A stretch of 64,000 bases of DNA from Cavia porcellus (Eukaryota > Chordata > Mammalia > Rodentia > Caviidae), in assembly GCF_034190915.1 (NCBI RefSeq), contig NW_026947502.1:31154785-31218784 (forward strand), in the 5' to 3' direction. Positions 1-10,866 of the stretch are shown piece after piece. The position numbers and the translations under genes are program-made. Under the pieces are notes generated by a model. That model ran no database searches, had not been told where the DNA came from, and saw only the letters and a program-made list of their open reading frames with translations. Within the stretch, counting starts at the first letter, position 1, and every line of letters starts with the position of its first letter.

Positions 1-324
1 TTGTTTCATTCCCTACCCTTCCCTTTCCACCCTGCTGCTTCGACACTTGGTCCCTCTCTCATTTATAAAAGCTCTAGTCTTTCCCCCCTCGGGTTTTCTT
101 TTTTCCAACACCCATTTTTGTTTCCCCATCCATTTGGAAAAGGTCTCCCCACTTCCTCCTTATCTATCTTCTAATTTGGTCTTTATTTGTACATATACAC
201 AGCATCCTCTAAAAAAATGCGTACACTCCTGCAGGTCACCGCACTAATATCTGGAAGCAAATGGCCACCACTTTGAGCGCCTCTGGTAGACCCAAAGCTA
301 ACTTGTATTTGTCTCAGTCAGTCT

Positions 325-405
325 GTTGGGGGTGGGTACCAGGCATCAAACTCAGGACCTTGTGCTTGCTGGGCAAGTGCTGGATCACTGAGCTACATCC
401 CAGGC
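325..405 (-). repeat. ID-type (tRNA-like) SINE remnant
   Basis: Reverse-strand tRNA-like body that reads as the complement of GCTGGGATGTAGCTCAGTGA. It is diverged from the young copies seen elsewhere in the window and has no clear target-site duplication. Confidence 0.6.
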
Positions 406-418
406 CAATCAATTAGTT

Positions 419-552
419 ATCATGTATTTCTAGGGGCTGGGGATTTAGCTCAGCGGCATAAGCACCTGCCTTGCAAGCAGGCAGTCGTGATTTTGAACCC
501 CGGTACCAATAAAAAGGAAAAAGACAAAAAAAAAAAAAATCATGTATTTCTA
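419..552 (+). mobile_element. Young ID-type SINE with 14-bp TSD
   Basis: A tRNA-like SINE body (433-538) ends in an A-rich tail. It is flanked by a perfect 14-bp direct repeat, ATCATGTATTTCTA, at 419-432 and 539-552. The body has a TAGCTCAG A-box region and an anticodon-like arm, CCTGC-CTTGCAA-GCAGG, whose loop reads TGC (Ala type). The intact duplication indicates recent L1-type integration. Confidence 0.9.
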
Positions 553-802
553 CATGTTTTTCTGTTCCTGATATACACATTCTTTGGCAGACTCTGTACA
601 TACATGCATGGTTTCTCATATAAGAGAACCATATGAATAGATAATTCAAAGAACAAAATAAAAGATTGAGAATAAGAAACAGGGAGGTAGACTTTTTGGA
701 AATTGGAAGGTGTCCATGAGTAGAGGGAGAAGGAAAGTAAAATAACTCAATGCGAAGTGTATTTGTACCTCCTCCCCACAAGGCATGTATTCATCATGGA
801 TC

Positions 803-950
803 ACAAACATGGTGGTGCTCACCTGTAATCCCAGCACGACTCAGGAAGGGGAGGCAGGAAGGCTGCCATAGAGTCAAGGCCAGTCCAGGCTACTGAATGT
901 CCAAGGCCAGCCAGAACTGCACAGGCCTCAAAGGAGCAATGACAACAGTA
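803..950 (+). repeat. B1-like SINE
   Basis: Contains the 7SL-derived string CACCTGTAATCCCAGCAC followed by a diverged GAGGCAGGAAGG and paired AAGGCCAG motifs. Confidence 0.7.
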
Positions 951-1254
951 AACGGATAATAAAAATGAGGCGCACATCAAGGGAAAGTTTAAAGCTGCAC
1001 CACTGTGCAGCGCCCTGCACAGTTACACGAACTGTGGAGTAACTCCCCAGTGAAATCCCCTTGCGTCTTGGTAATTATCACTTATTTAGCTAACAAAAAT
1101 AAATAAATAAATTTATTTACTTAATAAAAAATAGCTAACATTTATTTAGTTAACAAAAAACATTTATTTAGCTAACATAATCGCATTAGGATGTCATAGA
1201 AAAAAAGGCAAAACATAAAAGGGGTAACCTCAAGTGCTTAATAAAGAACTAAAG

Positions 1255-1605
1255 CCAGGAGGCTGAGGCATGAGCGTGGCTTGAGCAAATTCAGTAATTT
1301 AGGGCAGCATAGCAAGCGCTATCTCAAAAATAAATAAATAGAAAGAAAACAAAAGCCCAAGAAAGTAAAGATATAAAGTTGAGAATATATAAATTAAGGA
1401 AAAGGTGATACAGACATATAATTTAGAAATATCAAACTATGAGAAGAAATAGCTGAGTTTAAAAAGCACTGTCCCAGGGGGCAGTCATGATGGTACATGG
1501 CTGCAATCCCGGCACTCAGGAGGCTGAGGCAGAGAACTACTGAGTGAATTCAAGACCAGCCTGAACTACACACAGGAATCCTGTCCAAAAAAAAAAAAAA
1601 AAATC
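1255..1605 (+). repeat. Two B1-like SINEs
   Basis: A truncated copy lies at about 1255-1345 and ends in TCTCAAAAATAAATAAATA. A fuller copy lies at about 1482-1605, with GGCACTCAGGAGGCTGAGGC and an A-tail. Both are on the plus strand. Confidence 0.7.
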
Positions 1606-1984
1606 ATTTTCCCTAGAGAATAGAAACGGGGGATCACTGTAGAGAGCTCACTGTTGCTACAGGGCTTTGGTAAAGTTGATATTTTCATTGTCACATTTAC
1701 TATTGATGCATCTTTAAATAAAAACAATCAGTATTAATTTACTTATAAATGATTTCAGTTAACTCACAGTGTTATTTAATTTTAGCAAGCTTTTGTCTTT
1801 TCCTAGTGGAAATTGTATTCCTAATATGATGTTCTACTTTGCGAGAGTCTCATCATTTTTCAGAGTCATTAACAAATTTTAAGGCACGATTCTCTCAGGT
1901 CTGTTACAGAGAGAATACTTTCTTATGGAAATGCTCAGCTGATTACTGAAATGATAAGTTAGTTTATTCAAGGGATTTTTCTTT

Positions 1985-2042
1985 TTTTGGTACTGGGGAT
2001 TGAACTCAAACTTTTGCCCTAAGCTACATCCCCAGCCCTTTT
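1985..2042 (-). repeat. ID-type SINE, truncated
   Basis: Reverse complement of the tRNA-like SINE: GGTACTGGGGATTGAACTCA through CTACATCCCCAGCCC. The middle of the tRNA body is missing. Confidence 0.65.
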
Positions 2043-2169
2043 TAAATGTTAAAAATAAAATAGAGGTTTGCTATATCCCTAAATTGCCCAGGTTGGGCTA
2101 GAATTTGCAGTCCTCCTACCTCCTAGAGTATATGGGGCATGGTACCTAGGGTAAAGGAACTTTATTGCT

Positions 2170-2497
2170 ATGCGTACTCTGGGTGACATGAAATTTGTAC
2201 TTAAATGATGGGAAGCTGTGCCCCCAAATCCAAGCAATTCAACTACACTCCTTTCCTGAAATGCTTGGCACCAGAGTGTTTCGGATTTTGGAATATTTGC
2301 AGATACACAATGAGATGTCTTGAGGATGGGCTCTAAGTCTAAACATAAAATCCAACTCTGTCTCATATACATTTTATACATACAGCCAATTGGTAACTTT
2401 ATACACTATTTTCAATACATTTGTGCATGAGTTAGTTTTTTGGGGTGGAATTTTCCACCTGTGGAGTCAAGTTTGCATTCAAAATTTTTCAGGTTTT
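2170..2497. repeat. Older interspersed repeat, left part (split by HAL1)
   Basis: Diverged sequence with GTTTCGGATTTTGGA and GTGCATGAGTTAG motifs, resembling a common mammalian interspersed repeat whose subfamily I cannot name. It stops at 2497 and appears to resume at 5779 with CATTTCAGG and TTTTCAGATTAGGGATG. This is consistent with interruption by the retroelement between them. Confidence 0.5.
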
Positions 2498-3279
2498 GGA
2501 GACTTCTGGGAAAACATGGCGGATAGATAACAGCAGCTATGGAGGCTAGATAGCCAGCTTAGATTCCAGGAATAGTGCGGTGTGGGGAGTCCTAAGCAGG
2601 GGGAGATATACCGTGCCAACTCAGGAATGAACTAAGCTGAGAGGAACCAACTGGAAATGCAATCCCGGTGCTATGACTAGAACAGCTAAAGTCTCAGTGC
2701 TGAAGCTGGAACCCACACCTCTGGAAACTGCGGCTTGAATTTCCTGCCACTGCTGCTGCATCTGAATTGACACAGCAGGGATAGAGACACAAAAGCTCTG
2801 AAAGTGGGAATGGGTGAACTGAATTGAGAGCAGAGCTGGTGGGGAGCCCTGCATCGACCTGTGGTAAGTAAGAGGAACAGGGACCCTTCCATAGACTAGG
2901 AGGCTCCAACAGAGGACATTCTGGGACTGAGCAAACTAGCCAGAACAGGCCACTGCAGTGACTTCAGTCACATATTCCCCTCTCAAGTGGGATTGGTGGG
3001 GAGTGCTTGACCTGGGTGACACCACGGACTAAGACCCAGTAGGCTAGCCCAAACCAGGTCCCAGTGCCTGGCAATGTACCCTAATGCAGTGAAGCCTTCA
3101 GCAGGTTGACTGACCTGGAGGGGCAGGCCCAGCATAGGCTGCCCAGGTCCATGTCTCCCTAGCACACTGCAGTGGGCAGGAACACCTACCCGGCATGATT
3201 CAAACAAACTGTAACTGACAAAGAAAGAAACTGGGTCTCCTATATATGCTTGTATGGAAGGAACAAAAAGTATGGTAAG

Positions 3280-4060
3280 AGGGAGCAACAAGAAAGGGTC
3301 CTCAGTCCCCAATCCTGAGAAAACTGATCCAGAAAAGGTAAATGCAAAGGAGAATGAGGACAGAAAACATGCAATATCAGGCATGGCACCAATAGAGATA
3401 AAGCGATAACTCCGGGGCCTCATAGACAAGTTCAAAAGTGAAGTATTTAACCAAGTAAAGCAAGACATAAGCAGAATAGTTAAAGAAATGCTAAGCATCT
3501 CCCAAGAGAAAACAGATGGTGGAATGGAAGAAGGGAAGAATTGTTTGATGGAGAAAATAGAGAAAACGTAGAATACATGAAGCAGGTTCAAACAGATTAC
3601 CAGGAAACTAAAAACTTTATTGAAAGCTGGCATAACAGCTTGAAAGAAACTAAGGACAGATTATCTGAACTGGAGGACAGATCTGTAATGTGGGAGCATG
3701 AAAGGAAAAACTTCTTAAAAATAACAAGGAAACAAGCAGTAACAATACAAAGGCTAGAAGATGATAAGAGGATCTATAACTTAAGAATTAAGAACGTAAA
3801 AGAAGAAGCAGGGATACAAGCAAATGAACTGCAAAGTCTATTCACAAAAATAATCAAGGAGAACTTCCCTAATATGGGAAAAGGTAAAGATACTTAGATC
3901 TATGCAGCATACAGGACCCCAGCCACCTACAACCCAAACAGAACTACACCAAGGCATATCATAATCAAAATTCCAGAAATCTAATATAAGAACAGAATAT
4001 TAAAAGCTGTCAGAGACAAGAAACATCACTTACAAGGGAACATCCATCAGAATTATAGCA
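3280..4060 (+). pseudogene. L1 ORF1-like remnant in the HAL1 element
   Basis: The longest open stretch is 3541-3897 (118 codons). It encodes a coiled-coil-like segment (around KETKDRLSELEDR) and then the start of the RNA-recognition-like part (LRIKNVKEEAG, ENFPNMGK), both typical of L1 ORF1 proteins. Upstream coding similarity (LIDKFKSEVFNQVKQDI, about 3418-3470) lies in another frame and is interrupted by stops. Downstream of TAG at 3895, similarity continues without an open frame. The ORF is therefore broken. ORF1 proteins are RNA-binding chaperones of retrotransposition; no activity is expected here. Confidence 0.75.
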
Positions 4061-5654
4061 GAATTCTTGGCACAAACCATCAAATCATGAAGAGTGTAGG
4101 GTGAAGTAATTCAAGCTTTGAAAGACAATAACCTCCAGCCAAAATTGATATATCCTGCACAACTGTCCCTAGAAATTGATGGAAAAACAAGGTGCTTCCA
4201 GGATAAAGAGGAACTAGGGGAATTTGTAACCACCAATTCAACTTTACGAGAATACTGCAGGACATTCTAAAAGAGAAAAATACCAAGATTCCAGAAACAG
4301 TGGCAGAGAGGCCACAATGAATGGAGCAGAAAGCGAAATGAAGAGAACAAACTGACAACTAATGACAGAAATAGAGCTCAATAGAAATGAAGCAGAGAAG
4401 GTTAGATGGTAGGAACAGCTATTTTGGAGAAAATAAGACATCATAATAGCTAGTGCTGATTTAATATCATCTTGTTTTGAAGTCCCATCAAGCTTTTGGT
4501 CTCCTGTCTCCATCAGTTTTAACATGTTGTATCTTATTGGATTTTATTATATGTGATAATATAAATAAAAACTTTTATAGACAAGGAGATTATACAGAAA
4601 CCATTGTTTATTTTCTGTTAGTTGATTCTAAATACCCTGTAATACTGTCATTCTCTTGAATGGTTTCACATTGTCTTGATATGTTTGATGCTACAGTATA
4701 CGAAGTTATACTCAAAGATTTTAAGGAAAGAGACAATATGGTAACTACTTTTATGTAAGGATATTTTGTGGTGAAACACTATTTTGCTTAAGTGGTTATG
4801 TTTTGACCTGTGCTGTTTTGTTGTTATGTTCTCTTTTATCTCAATCTCCCTTTTTTATTTTTATCTTTTTAATTAAGGGAAAAATAAATAAATCATAGCA
4901 GGATATATTATAGTAACCCACTTTTATTTCCTATTAACTTGATTTGAAACCCTGTATTGCTCTCACCATCTTGTTTTGACTGATTTTCCTCTATACTATT
5001 TTGCTTGATAGTACCAAGTTCAAGAGTATAAGCAACAACTGTGAAGACAATAAGATTCACTATGATGCCCATTCTGGTTCGACTATTATCTTCTTTTGAA
5101 TTCTTTGTAATGTCTCCAGTGTTTTGGTTTTATTCTTTACTGTTTTGTTCAATTTTATTATAATTGATGATATAGGCAATTCTTTTTAAGATAGCAAGAG
5201 GCATTATGATAACCATTGTTGATCACCTTGTATTTTGTTTTTACAGTATGTACTATGTCCATCCTTTTGATTTGACTGACTCTGTTCTGTTATGTCACAT
5301 TTGGTTTTATTCTCTTCAAAAAAAAAGTAATAAGAACTGTGAGAGTAATAAAACCCAAAATGTGTAATTGTCATTGTAAAAAAGAGAGGAAAAGAAAGTG
5401 CTCTAAAGGATATAACTGCACGTATATTTAAGCGTATAAGATAGATAACCATATTACTGAATTTTTGTTGGATCATTGAACAGAACTGTTTGCAGTCTCA
5501 CTGTTTGAATGTCCACTTTATATGCTTTAATTTTGTAACTTGAATAACTATTTCTAAGATGACAATAGGTAATCTATTAACTAGTAATTTCCTACTGTTT
5601 ATTTTTTTTTTGAAATTCTGTATAACTTAAACCCTTTTTCTGTTTTTTCCTTTT

Positions 5655-5771
5655 TCTCCTTAAATAAAAAAAATTTTTGGTGGTACTGGGGATCAAACTC
5701 ATGACCTCAAGCTTGCCAGGCAGGCACTTATGCCACTGAGCTAAATCCCCAGCCCCTCTCCTTAAATAAAA
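5655..5771 (-). mobile_element. ID-type SINE nested in HAL1 tail, 15-bp TSD
   Basis: The reverse-strand SINE body at 5670-5756 is flanked by perfect TCTCCTTAAATAAAA copies at 5655-5669 and 5757-5771. It inserted near the 3' end of the HAL1-like element and is therefore younger than it. Confidence 0.85.
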
Positions 5772-5778
5772 TTTAAAA

Positions 5779-5840
5779 AAAATTTTTTTCAGGTTTTAAT
5801 GCATTTCAGGGTTTTCAGATTAGGGATGTCCAACTTCTAA
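5779..5840. repeat. Older interspersed repeat, right part
   Basis: Continues the repeat that stops at 2497: CAGGTTTT, GCATTTCAGG, TTTTCAGATTAGGGATG. The first bases duplicate the left flank of the HAL1 insertion. Confidence 0.45.
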
Positions 5841-6151
5841 TAATGAAAAAGAATTAGACCGCATCCTAAAACATTGCTTTTTCATTCCAGGTTAAAATTT
5901 TTACAAGCAGGTTTCCTTAGCAAAAACCCTCAATCGGGCCAGAGCTGCTGAAAATAATAAACCAAGGGCTAAAATTTAGCTCCTCCTCACCTGATAAATA
6001 ACAGTAAGTGAGTTTTGGCTCTTGCAAACCAAAAGAACTTTGCGACTGTAACTAAAACATAGAATATAAAATCAAAATTTTAACTAGATGCTGTTCTGAA
6101 TTTGCAAACTTTCAGAGTCCAATTTGTCACTGGAATGTCAGCAAGAGTGAG

Positions 6152-6165
6152 CCACTAGGGGGCGC
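6152..6165 (+). promoter_or_regulatory. Strong CTCF-like motif
   Basis: CCACTAGGGGGCGC matches the CTCF core consensus (CCASYAGRKGGCRC type) at essentially every position. It lies outside an obvious SINE in an intergenic stretch. Occupancy cannot be judged from sequence. Confidence 0.6.
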
Positions 6166-6484
6166 GCTAGCTGAAGAAGAAACCAACGCCGGGAGCCCTG
6201 TGGAGGTTTTTTACCTGCTTTCTGGGAGGAGAGTATGGAATACCATTACTGAAGGACCTTGTGCCCTACATGGTAAACACAGTTGTTCTTTGGTAGCCGT
6301 TGGTAGTCAATTACAGGAACCCTTTGCATACCAAAATTTACAGATACTCATGTCCCTTATATAAAACGGCATAATGTTAGCATTTAATTTACAAACATTC
6401 TCTCATATACTTTAAATAATCTCTAGACTACATCCTTATAATATTAATATGATATAAATGCTATGTAAAGAGTTGTTATACTAA

Positions 6485-6690
6485 TGGATGTGGTGGTTTG
6501 CACCTATAATCCCAGCATTCTGAGAGGCTAAGGCAGGAGGATCATAAATTTGAGCCCAGCTTAGGTAACCTGGCAGACTGTATCTCAAAACTGGAAAAAA
6601 AAAAAAAAAAAAAAGGCAGGGAAGGCTGGGGATTTAGCTCAGTGCACAGGCCCTGAATTCAATCCCTAGTCATGTTACAGATAGCTAAGT
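6485..6690 (+). repeat. Dimeric SINE (B1 plus ID-like unit)
   Basis: A B1-like unit (ATAATCCCAGCATTCTGAG) leads into an A-run at 6595-6614. A tRNA-like unit then begins GCTGGGGATTTAGCTCAGTG, as in B1-dID-type dimers. Confidence 0.65.
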
Positions 6691-7195
6691 TAGGTGGGAA
6701 TATTGTAGACAATCAGGCAGGGCTGGGCCCTCCTCAAGAGTTCAATGCAGAAGACGACTGTGGCTGAAGGTGCATTCACTGAGGGCCAGGCTTCAAGAGA
6801 AAGAAGAACTACCAAGAGTGATCAACAGTGACTGCCAGGCACCAATCAATTGGGAGGACCAAACCTCCTTACCCCACCCCCTTCCAGGAAAGTCCTTGTC
6901 CATGCCATGTGGGCTTGCTCTGTGACTTGCTTCCCCCTTTAATCAGTATTACCCAAGCAACTATACTCGTAATCCTATTGGGTGACCATAGTTTTGTCCC
7001 ACCTCACACCCATCCTATGATTTGCCATTGAATCAAGCGACTATACTTTAATCTTAACTGATATAGTTCTGTCCCATCTTAAGCCTGCCTCACCTCATGG
7101 CTTTGCTCAGGACACACCCTTGAGAAGCAGGGTTGATGGGAAACCCACCTTCTGGGCCCGATTCTGTCCCTCTCAGACAGAAGGTTTCTCTCAAT

Positions 7196-7327
7196 AAGTT
7201 CTTCCTACTCTTTTTTTGGTCTTTTCCGTTTTTATCAGTACTAGGGATCGAACTCACGACCGCACACTTGCAAGGCAGGCACTTATGCCACTGAGCTAAA
7301 CCCCCAGCCCCTAAATTCTTCCTATTC
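7196..7327 (-). mobile_element. ID-type SINE with imperfect TSD
   Basis: Reverse-strand body ATCAGTACTAGGGATCGAAC through CTAAACCCCCAGCCCC, preceded by a T-rich tail. Flanks AGTTCTTCCTACTC and AATTCTTCCTATTC look like a slightly diverged duplication. Confidence 0.8.
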
Positions 7328-7489
7328 TTAACCTCTGTTGTTCCTAGAATTCATTCCTAGGTTCCAGAGAACATGAACTCTGTGTTTCAGACATCTAGCT
7401 GGTTGGGAGTTATAGTTCCCCTATATCAAAATCACACATACACACAGAGTTGTTAATCCTTACTAATTAGGGAAGGATTAGAGAGTTAC

Positions 7490-7765
7490 AAGCTGGTCGT
7501 AGTGCATGCCTATAATCCCAGCACTCGGGAGGCTGAGGCAGAAAGGTCACTGTAAATTTCAAGGTCAGCCTGAGCTACATAATTGAGTTCAAGGCCAGCC
7601 TTTACTATATAGTGAAACCCTGCCTCAAAAAAAAAGTCACTGCTGGGCATGGTGGCACATGCCAGTCATCCCAGCACTCAGGAAGATGGCCTGGGCCATA
7701 ATTCAAGGATAGCCTGAGCTGTGTAATGAGACTCTGTCTCAAAAAAAAAAAAAAAAAAAAAGTCT
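7490..7765 (+). repeat. Two B1-like SINEs in tandem
   Basis: The first copy is about 7495-7635 (TATAATCCCAGCACTCGGGA and a doubled AAGGC/TCAGCC motif). The second is about 7643-7763 (GGGCATGGTGGCACATGCC), ending in an A-run. Confidence 0.75.
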
Positions 7766-7964
7766 TTTGTGTGTTCAGTACTGGCACAGGCATAGTAGTA
7801 GGCCCAATGATGTAAGGCTGACTGTATTGAAATTCCCTATTTGTTCCAGAATAGATACAATGATATTTTCATTGGGTACCTTTATTATTACTGTAGCTCT
7901 TCAAATATGCTTTGTATTGGGTTTGTGGAAGCCCTGACAGAATGGCCACACAGATACAAATTGT

Positions 7965-8250
7965 CTGTACATTGACTTTTGGTGTGCACAGGAATTCCTT
8001 TATATGCTTATTAGAAATGTAGATTCTCAAACTGCGTTTGGTAGCACATGCCTATAATCACAGCACTTAGGAGGCTGAGGCAGGCGAATCACCATGAATT
8101 TGAGGCCAGTCTGAACTATACAGCAAGACCCTGTCTTCAAAACAAACAAAATCAAACAAAAAACAAAATTCAGATTCCCAAGTTCCACTTGCAGCAATTT
8201 CATTCAGCAAGCCTGGTGGCTCTGAGAAATGTGATCTGACATGTGCCAGC
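7965..8250 (+). repeat. MER5-like DNA-transposon remnant split by B1-like SINE
   Basis: TTAGAAATGTAGATTCTCAA (to about 8030) and CAGATTCCCAAGTTCCACTT (from about 8171) look like a hAT-type MER5 element. It is interrupted by a B1-like SINE at about 8035-8168 that ends in repeated AAAACAAAC. Confidence 0.5.
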
Positions 8251-8714
8251 CATTTGGATGTTTGCATTTAAACTTCCTAGGCTAGAAAGTGGGAATACTC
8301 ATGTTTCTTTAAACTGGAAGCTCTGGTGCCAACACCGTACATATATCCAAGAAGGTTGGATTGATAAACCATCTTTCACCCTGATTACCACAAGCCTATG
8401 GTCTGGTATGTGTACAAACTGCTCCTCCTGCCTGGAAGGAGGTCTCACGTCACGGAGAGTCAGTTAACTGAAGGGGGCGTGTAAATTTCCACAAGTTCTG
8501 AAGAGGGCAGATACAGCCCCAGTGCCAAGGCATGAGCAGAGCCTGCAGAGTGAGTGTGAGGTGCTGTTGGAGACTCACTCAGACAGCATGGAATGTCTGC
8601 TTTCTCACCCCCACATGACTCGAAGAACAAGACCATGGATGACTGAGGCCAGGAGATCCCAATGTCCTTTTCCTCCTCTCCTTCGGCAGGAGAGGGCCAA
8701 AAGGTGGTGACGGG

Positions 8715-9130
8715 TAGGATGCTTAGGGTTCAATCACTCACTGCTGCATAAAAAACCACCCGAAGCTAGAGAAAGAAAACAACAATAATTTGTTTACACT
8801 CCTGGATTCTGTGGCTCAGGAATTTGAAAGAACTCCAGAACCGGAGAGGGCGTTCTTTCTGCTCTGTGATGCCTGAGGCCTCTATGGGGGTGACTTAATG
8901 GCTGGTCTGGGAGACCAGGTGATCTCTCCTCACAGTTCTGGCACCTGGGCCTAAGTGGCTGAAGAATGGGATCAACCAGCGAAGCCAGGAAGCGAGAGGG
9001 CAGGCAGCAGGGCAGGGAAGTCTGCGCTCACATTAGAGGCCTCGCTAGACATGGAACCAACTGTTTCACAGGCCACAGCCTGGGTAAACTGAGACAAGCC
9101 CTGGGAAGAAGGGTACAAGGGGCTCCTGAC
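8715..9130 (+). repeat. Ancient interspersed repeat, family uncertain
   Basis: CACTGCTGCATAAAAAACCA, AACAACAATAATTTG and GGCACCTGGGC resemble an old mammalian dispersed repeat, possibly an LTR or DNA element. The subfamily cannot be assigned by eye. Confidence 0.35.
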
Positions 9131-9288
9131 ATCAGAAGCCTAACTAAAAGCAGTGACCACACTGTCTTAGTTTTCATTGTTTCACTATCTTATTTTTGTG
9201 CATCTACCAAAATGGCCCAACAAAACGCATAGAAAGCCCCTGAACTTTGGGCCTTCCTCACCATCCTTCTGTTGAGGGCCTCAGCTAG

Positions 9289-9410
9289 CAAGAGCTTTTT
9301 TTAAATTTTTTTTTTTTTTTTTGTACCAGGGATTGAACTCAGGACCTCGTGTTTGCCAAGCAAGTACTTATACTGCTGAGCTAAACTCCCAGCCCCGCAA
9401 AAGCTTTTCT
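9289..9410 (-). mobile_element. ID-type SINE
   Basis: Reverse-strand body from TTGTACCAGGGATTGAACTC to CTAAACTCCCAGCCCC, with a T-run at 9300-9321. Near-matching flanks GCAAGAGCTTTT and GCAAAAGCTTTT suggest a target-site duplication. Confidence 0.75.
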
Positions 9411-9894
9411 TTGTTCTAATAAACTACACTTGGTTCCTTCCCCACTGCTGCCCTTTGACTTATTTGTCATTCTCAGATAAGAGCCCAGAGAGAAAACTGG
9501 CTACACCAGGACCAGCCGCTGAGCTCTCCACCATGAGGTGGTGACATCCTACACAAGCCTCCTGCCCTTAACAGCGCAGCCCCCCGGAGTGTTCACACTC
9601 CAATTTAGTTACTAATCACAGACTTGGAGGGCAACAAAAGCACTCACACTACATGTCAGTGGACAAGTGTCAAAAAGTGTGAGCAGTCTTACAGAAGCAT
9701 CACAATGGGCCATCAGGAAAGCAATAGAATCTGAAGGAAGACATAAATTCCGAATTGAAAGAGGGTCCCCAGTTGCATTCAAACCGGCACAGACATCTTG
9801 TTTCAGGGACCAAAGATAACAATTCTTTAAAGCTTCCAGAATAACAGTATATTTTCAGGCACAGGAGAGTTAAGAATGATTACTGCCCAAGCTA

Positions 9895-10235
9895 GCTAGC
9901 TTCTTCCCACTGTGACAAAATGCCTAAGGCAATCAACTTGTAAGGAAAGGCTGGTTTAGGCTCTTGGTTTCAGAAGTGTCAGTCCGTGGTCACTTGGACC
10001 TATTGCCACAGGATCGGGTGGCACAGTACTACATAGTGAGTGCGTAGCAAAAGATGCCCGTGCACCATGGCAGCAGGGAAGCAAGGAAGAGGAGGAGCCA
10101 GAGTTCCGGTGTCTTCAAGGGTACACCTCCGCCACCTTAGCTTCCACTAGCCCCACCTCCTATGGATTGTATCATCCAATGACATCCCTGGCTGGGAACT
10201 AAGCCTTTAACATTTTGGAGCCAAACCATAGCAAC
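9895..10235 (+). mobile_element. MaLR-type LTR (rodent MT-like), solitary
   Basis: Motifs in order: TGTGACAAAATGCCTAAGGC, GGTTTCAGAAGTGTCAGTCC, CCATGGCAGCAGGGAAGC, CCCCACCTCCTATGG and AACTAAGCCTTTAACA, ending GAGCCAAACCATAGCAA. This is the order seen in rodent MTD-like MaLR LTRs. No internal coding sequence is attached. Confidence 0.6.
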
Positions 10236-10694
10236 ACCCAAATTGTCTCTAAGAATTTCTAGAGGACAGATACACAGTCCCCAACTTACCATGGTTCAAC
10301 TTAAAATTCTCCCACTCTATTCTGATTTATAAAAGTGATATACATTCAATAGAAACCAAACTTTCAGTTTTGACATTAGATTTTCTTCTCAAACTAACAA
10401 TATATTGTCTGGTGCTCTCCAGATGCTGGGCAGTGGCTTTGAGCTATGGCTGAGTCAGCCAAGCTAGGGAAAACCGACTGTGCTCACCATGCAGCACTTT
10501 GATAGGCTAGAATGCTTTGGGGATTAAGAGTATTAAATGCATTTCCAATTTAGGATATTTTCAACCTATGGTAAATTGAAAATATCCTATATGATTATGT
10601 AGGATGTAACCCCATCATCAGGGAGCAACTATATTCCACAAACACACAAAAAGAAAACAGAGGATACAAGAATTAGAGATTAAAGGAACCAAGA

Positions 10695-10866
10695 AATGAG
10701 CGGGGCATGGTGGCTCATGCCTGTAATCCTAGCACTCGAGAGGCTGAGGTAGGAGGATCCTTGTGAGTTTGAGACCAGACTGGGCTACAAAGTGAGTTCA
10801 AGGCCAGCCTGAACTGCATAGAGACTCTGTCTCAAAAAGACCAAAAAAAAAAAAAAAAAAAAAAAG
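10695..10866 (+). repeat. B1-like SINE with extended right part
   Basis: GGGGCATGGTGGCTCATGCC through CTGTCTCAAAAAGACC and a 24-nt A-run. The body has the duplicated TGAGTTCAAGGCCAGCCTGA segment common to this genome's B1-like copies. Confidence 0.8.

Larger units (their letters stand above)
2498..5778 (+). mobile_element. HAL1-like half-L1 retroelement, apparently near full length
   Basis: The 5' end (from about 2499) has a YY1-like CATGGCGG and then about 0.9 kb of GC-rich 5' UTR-like sequence. An L1 ORF1 remnant follows at about 3280-4060. Next comes the segment typical of HAL1 elements (about 3980-4290), then an AT-rich 3' region ending in TAAATAAAATTTAAAAAAA, interrupted by an ID SINE. 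No reverse transcriptase or endonuclease coding is visible, which defines the HAL1 class. AAAATTTTTCAGGTTTT at 2481-2497 recurs at 5779-5797 with two extra T residues, giving a probable target-site duplication. The HAL1 assignment rests on ORF1 and overall arrangement; the exact subfamily is unknown. Confidence 0.7.

Noticed and set aside
2983..3633. 216-codon open frame on the minus strand
   Set aside because: It is the antisense shadow of the HAL1-like 5' UTR and ORF1 region; no domain or family resemblance.
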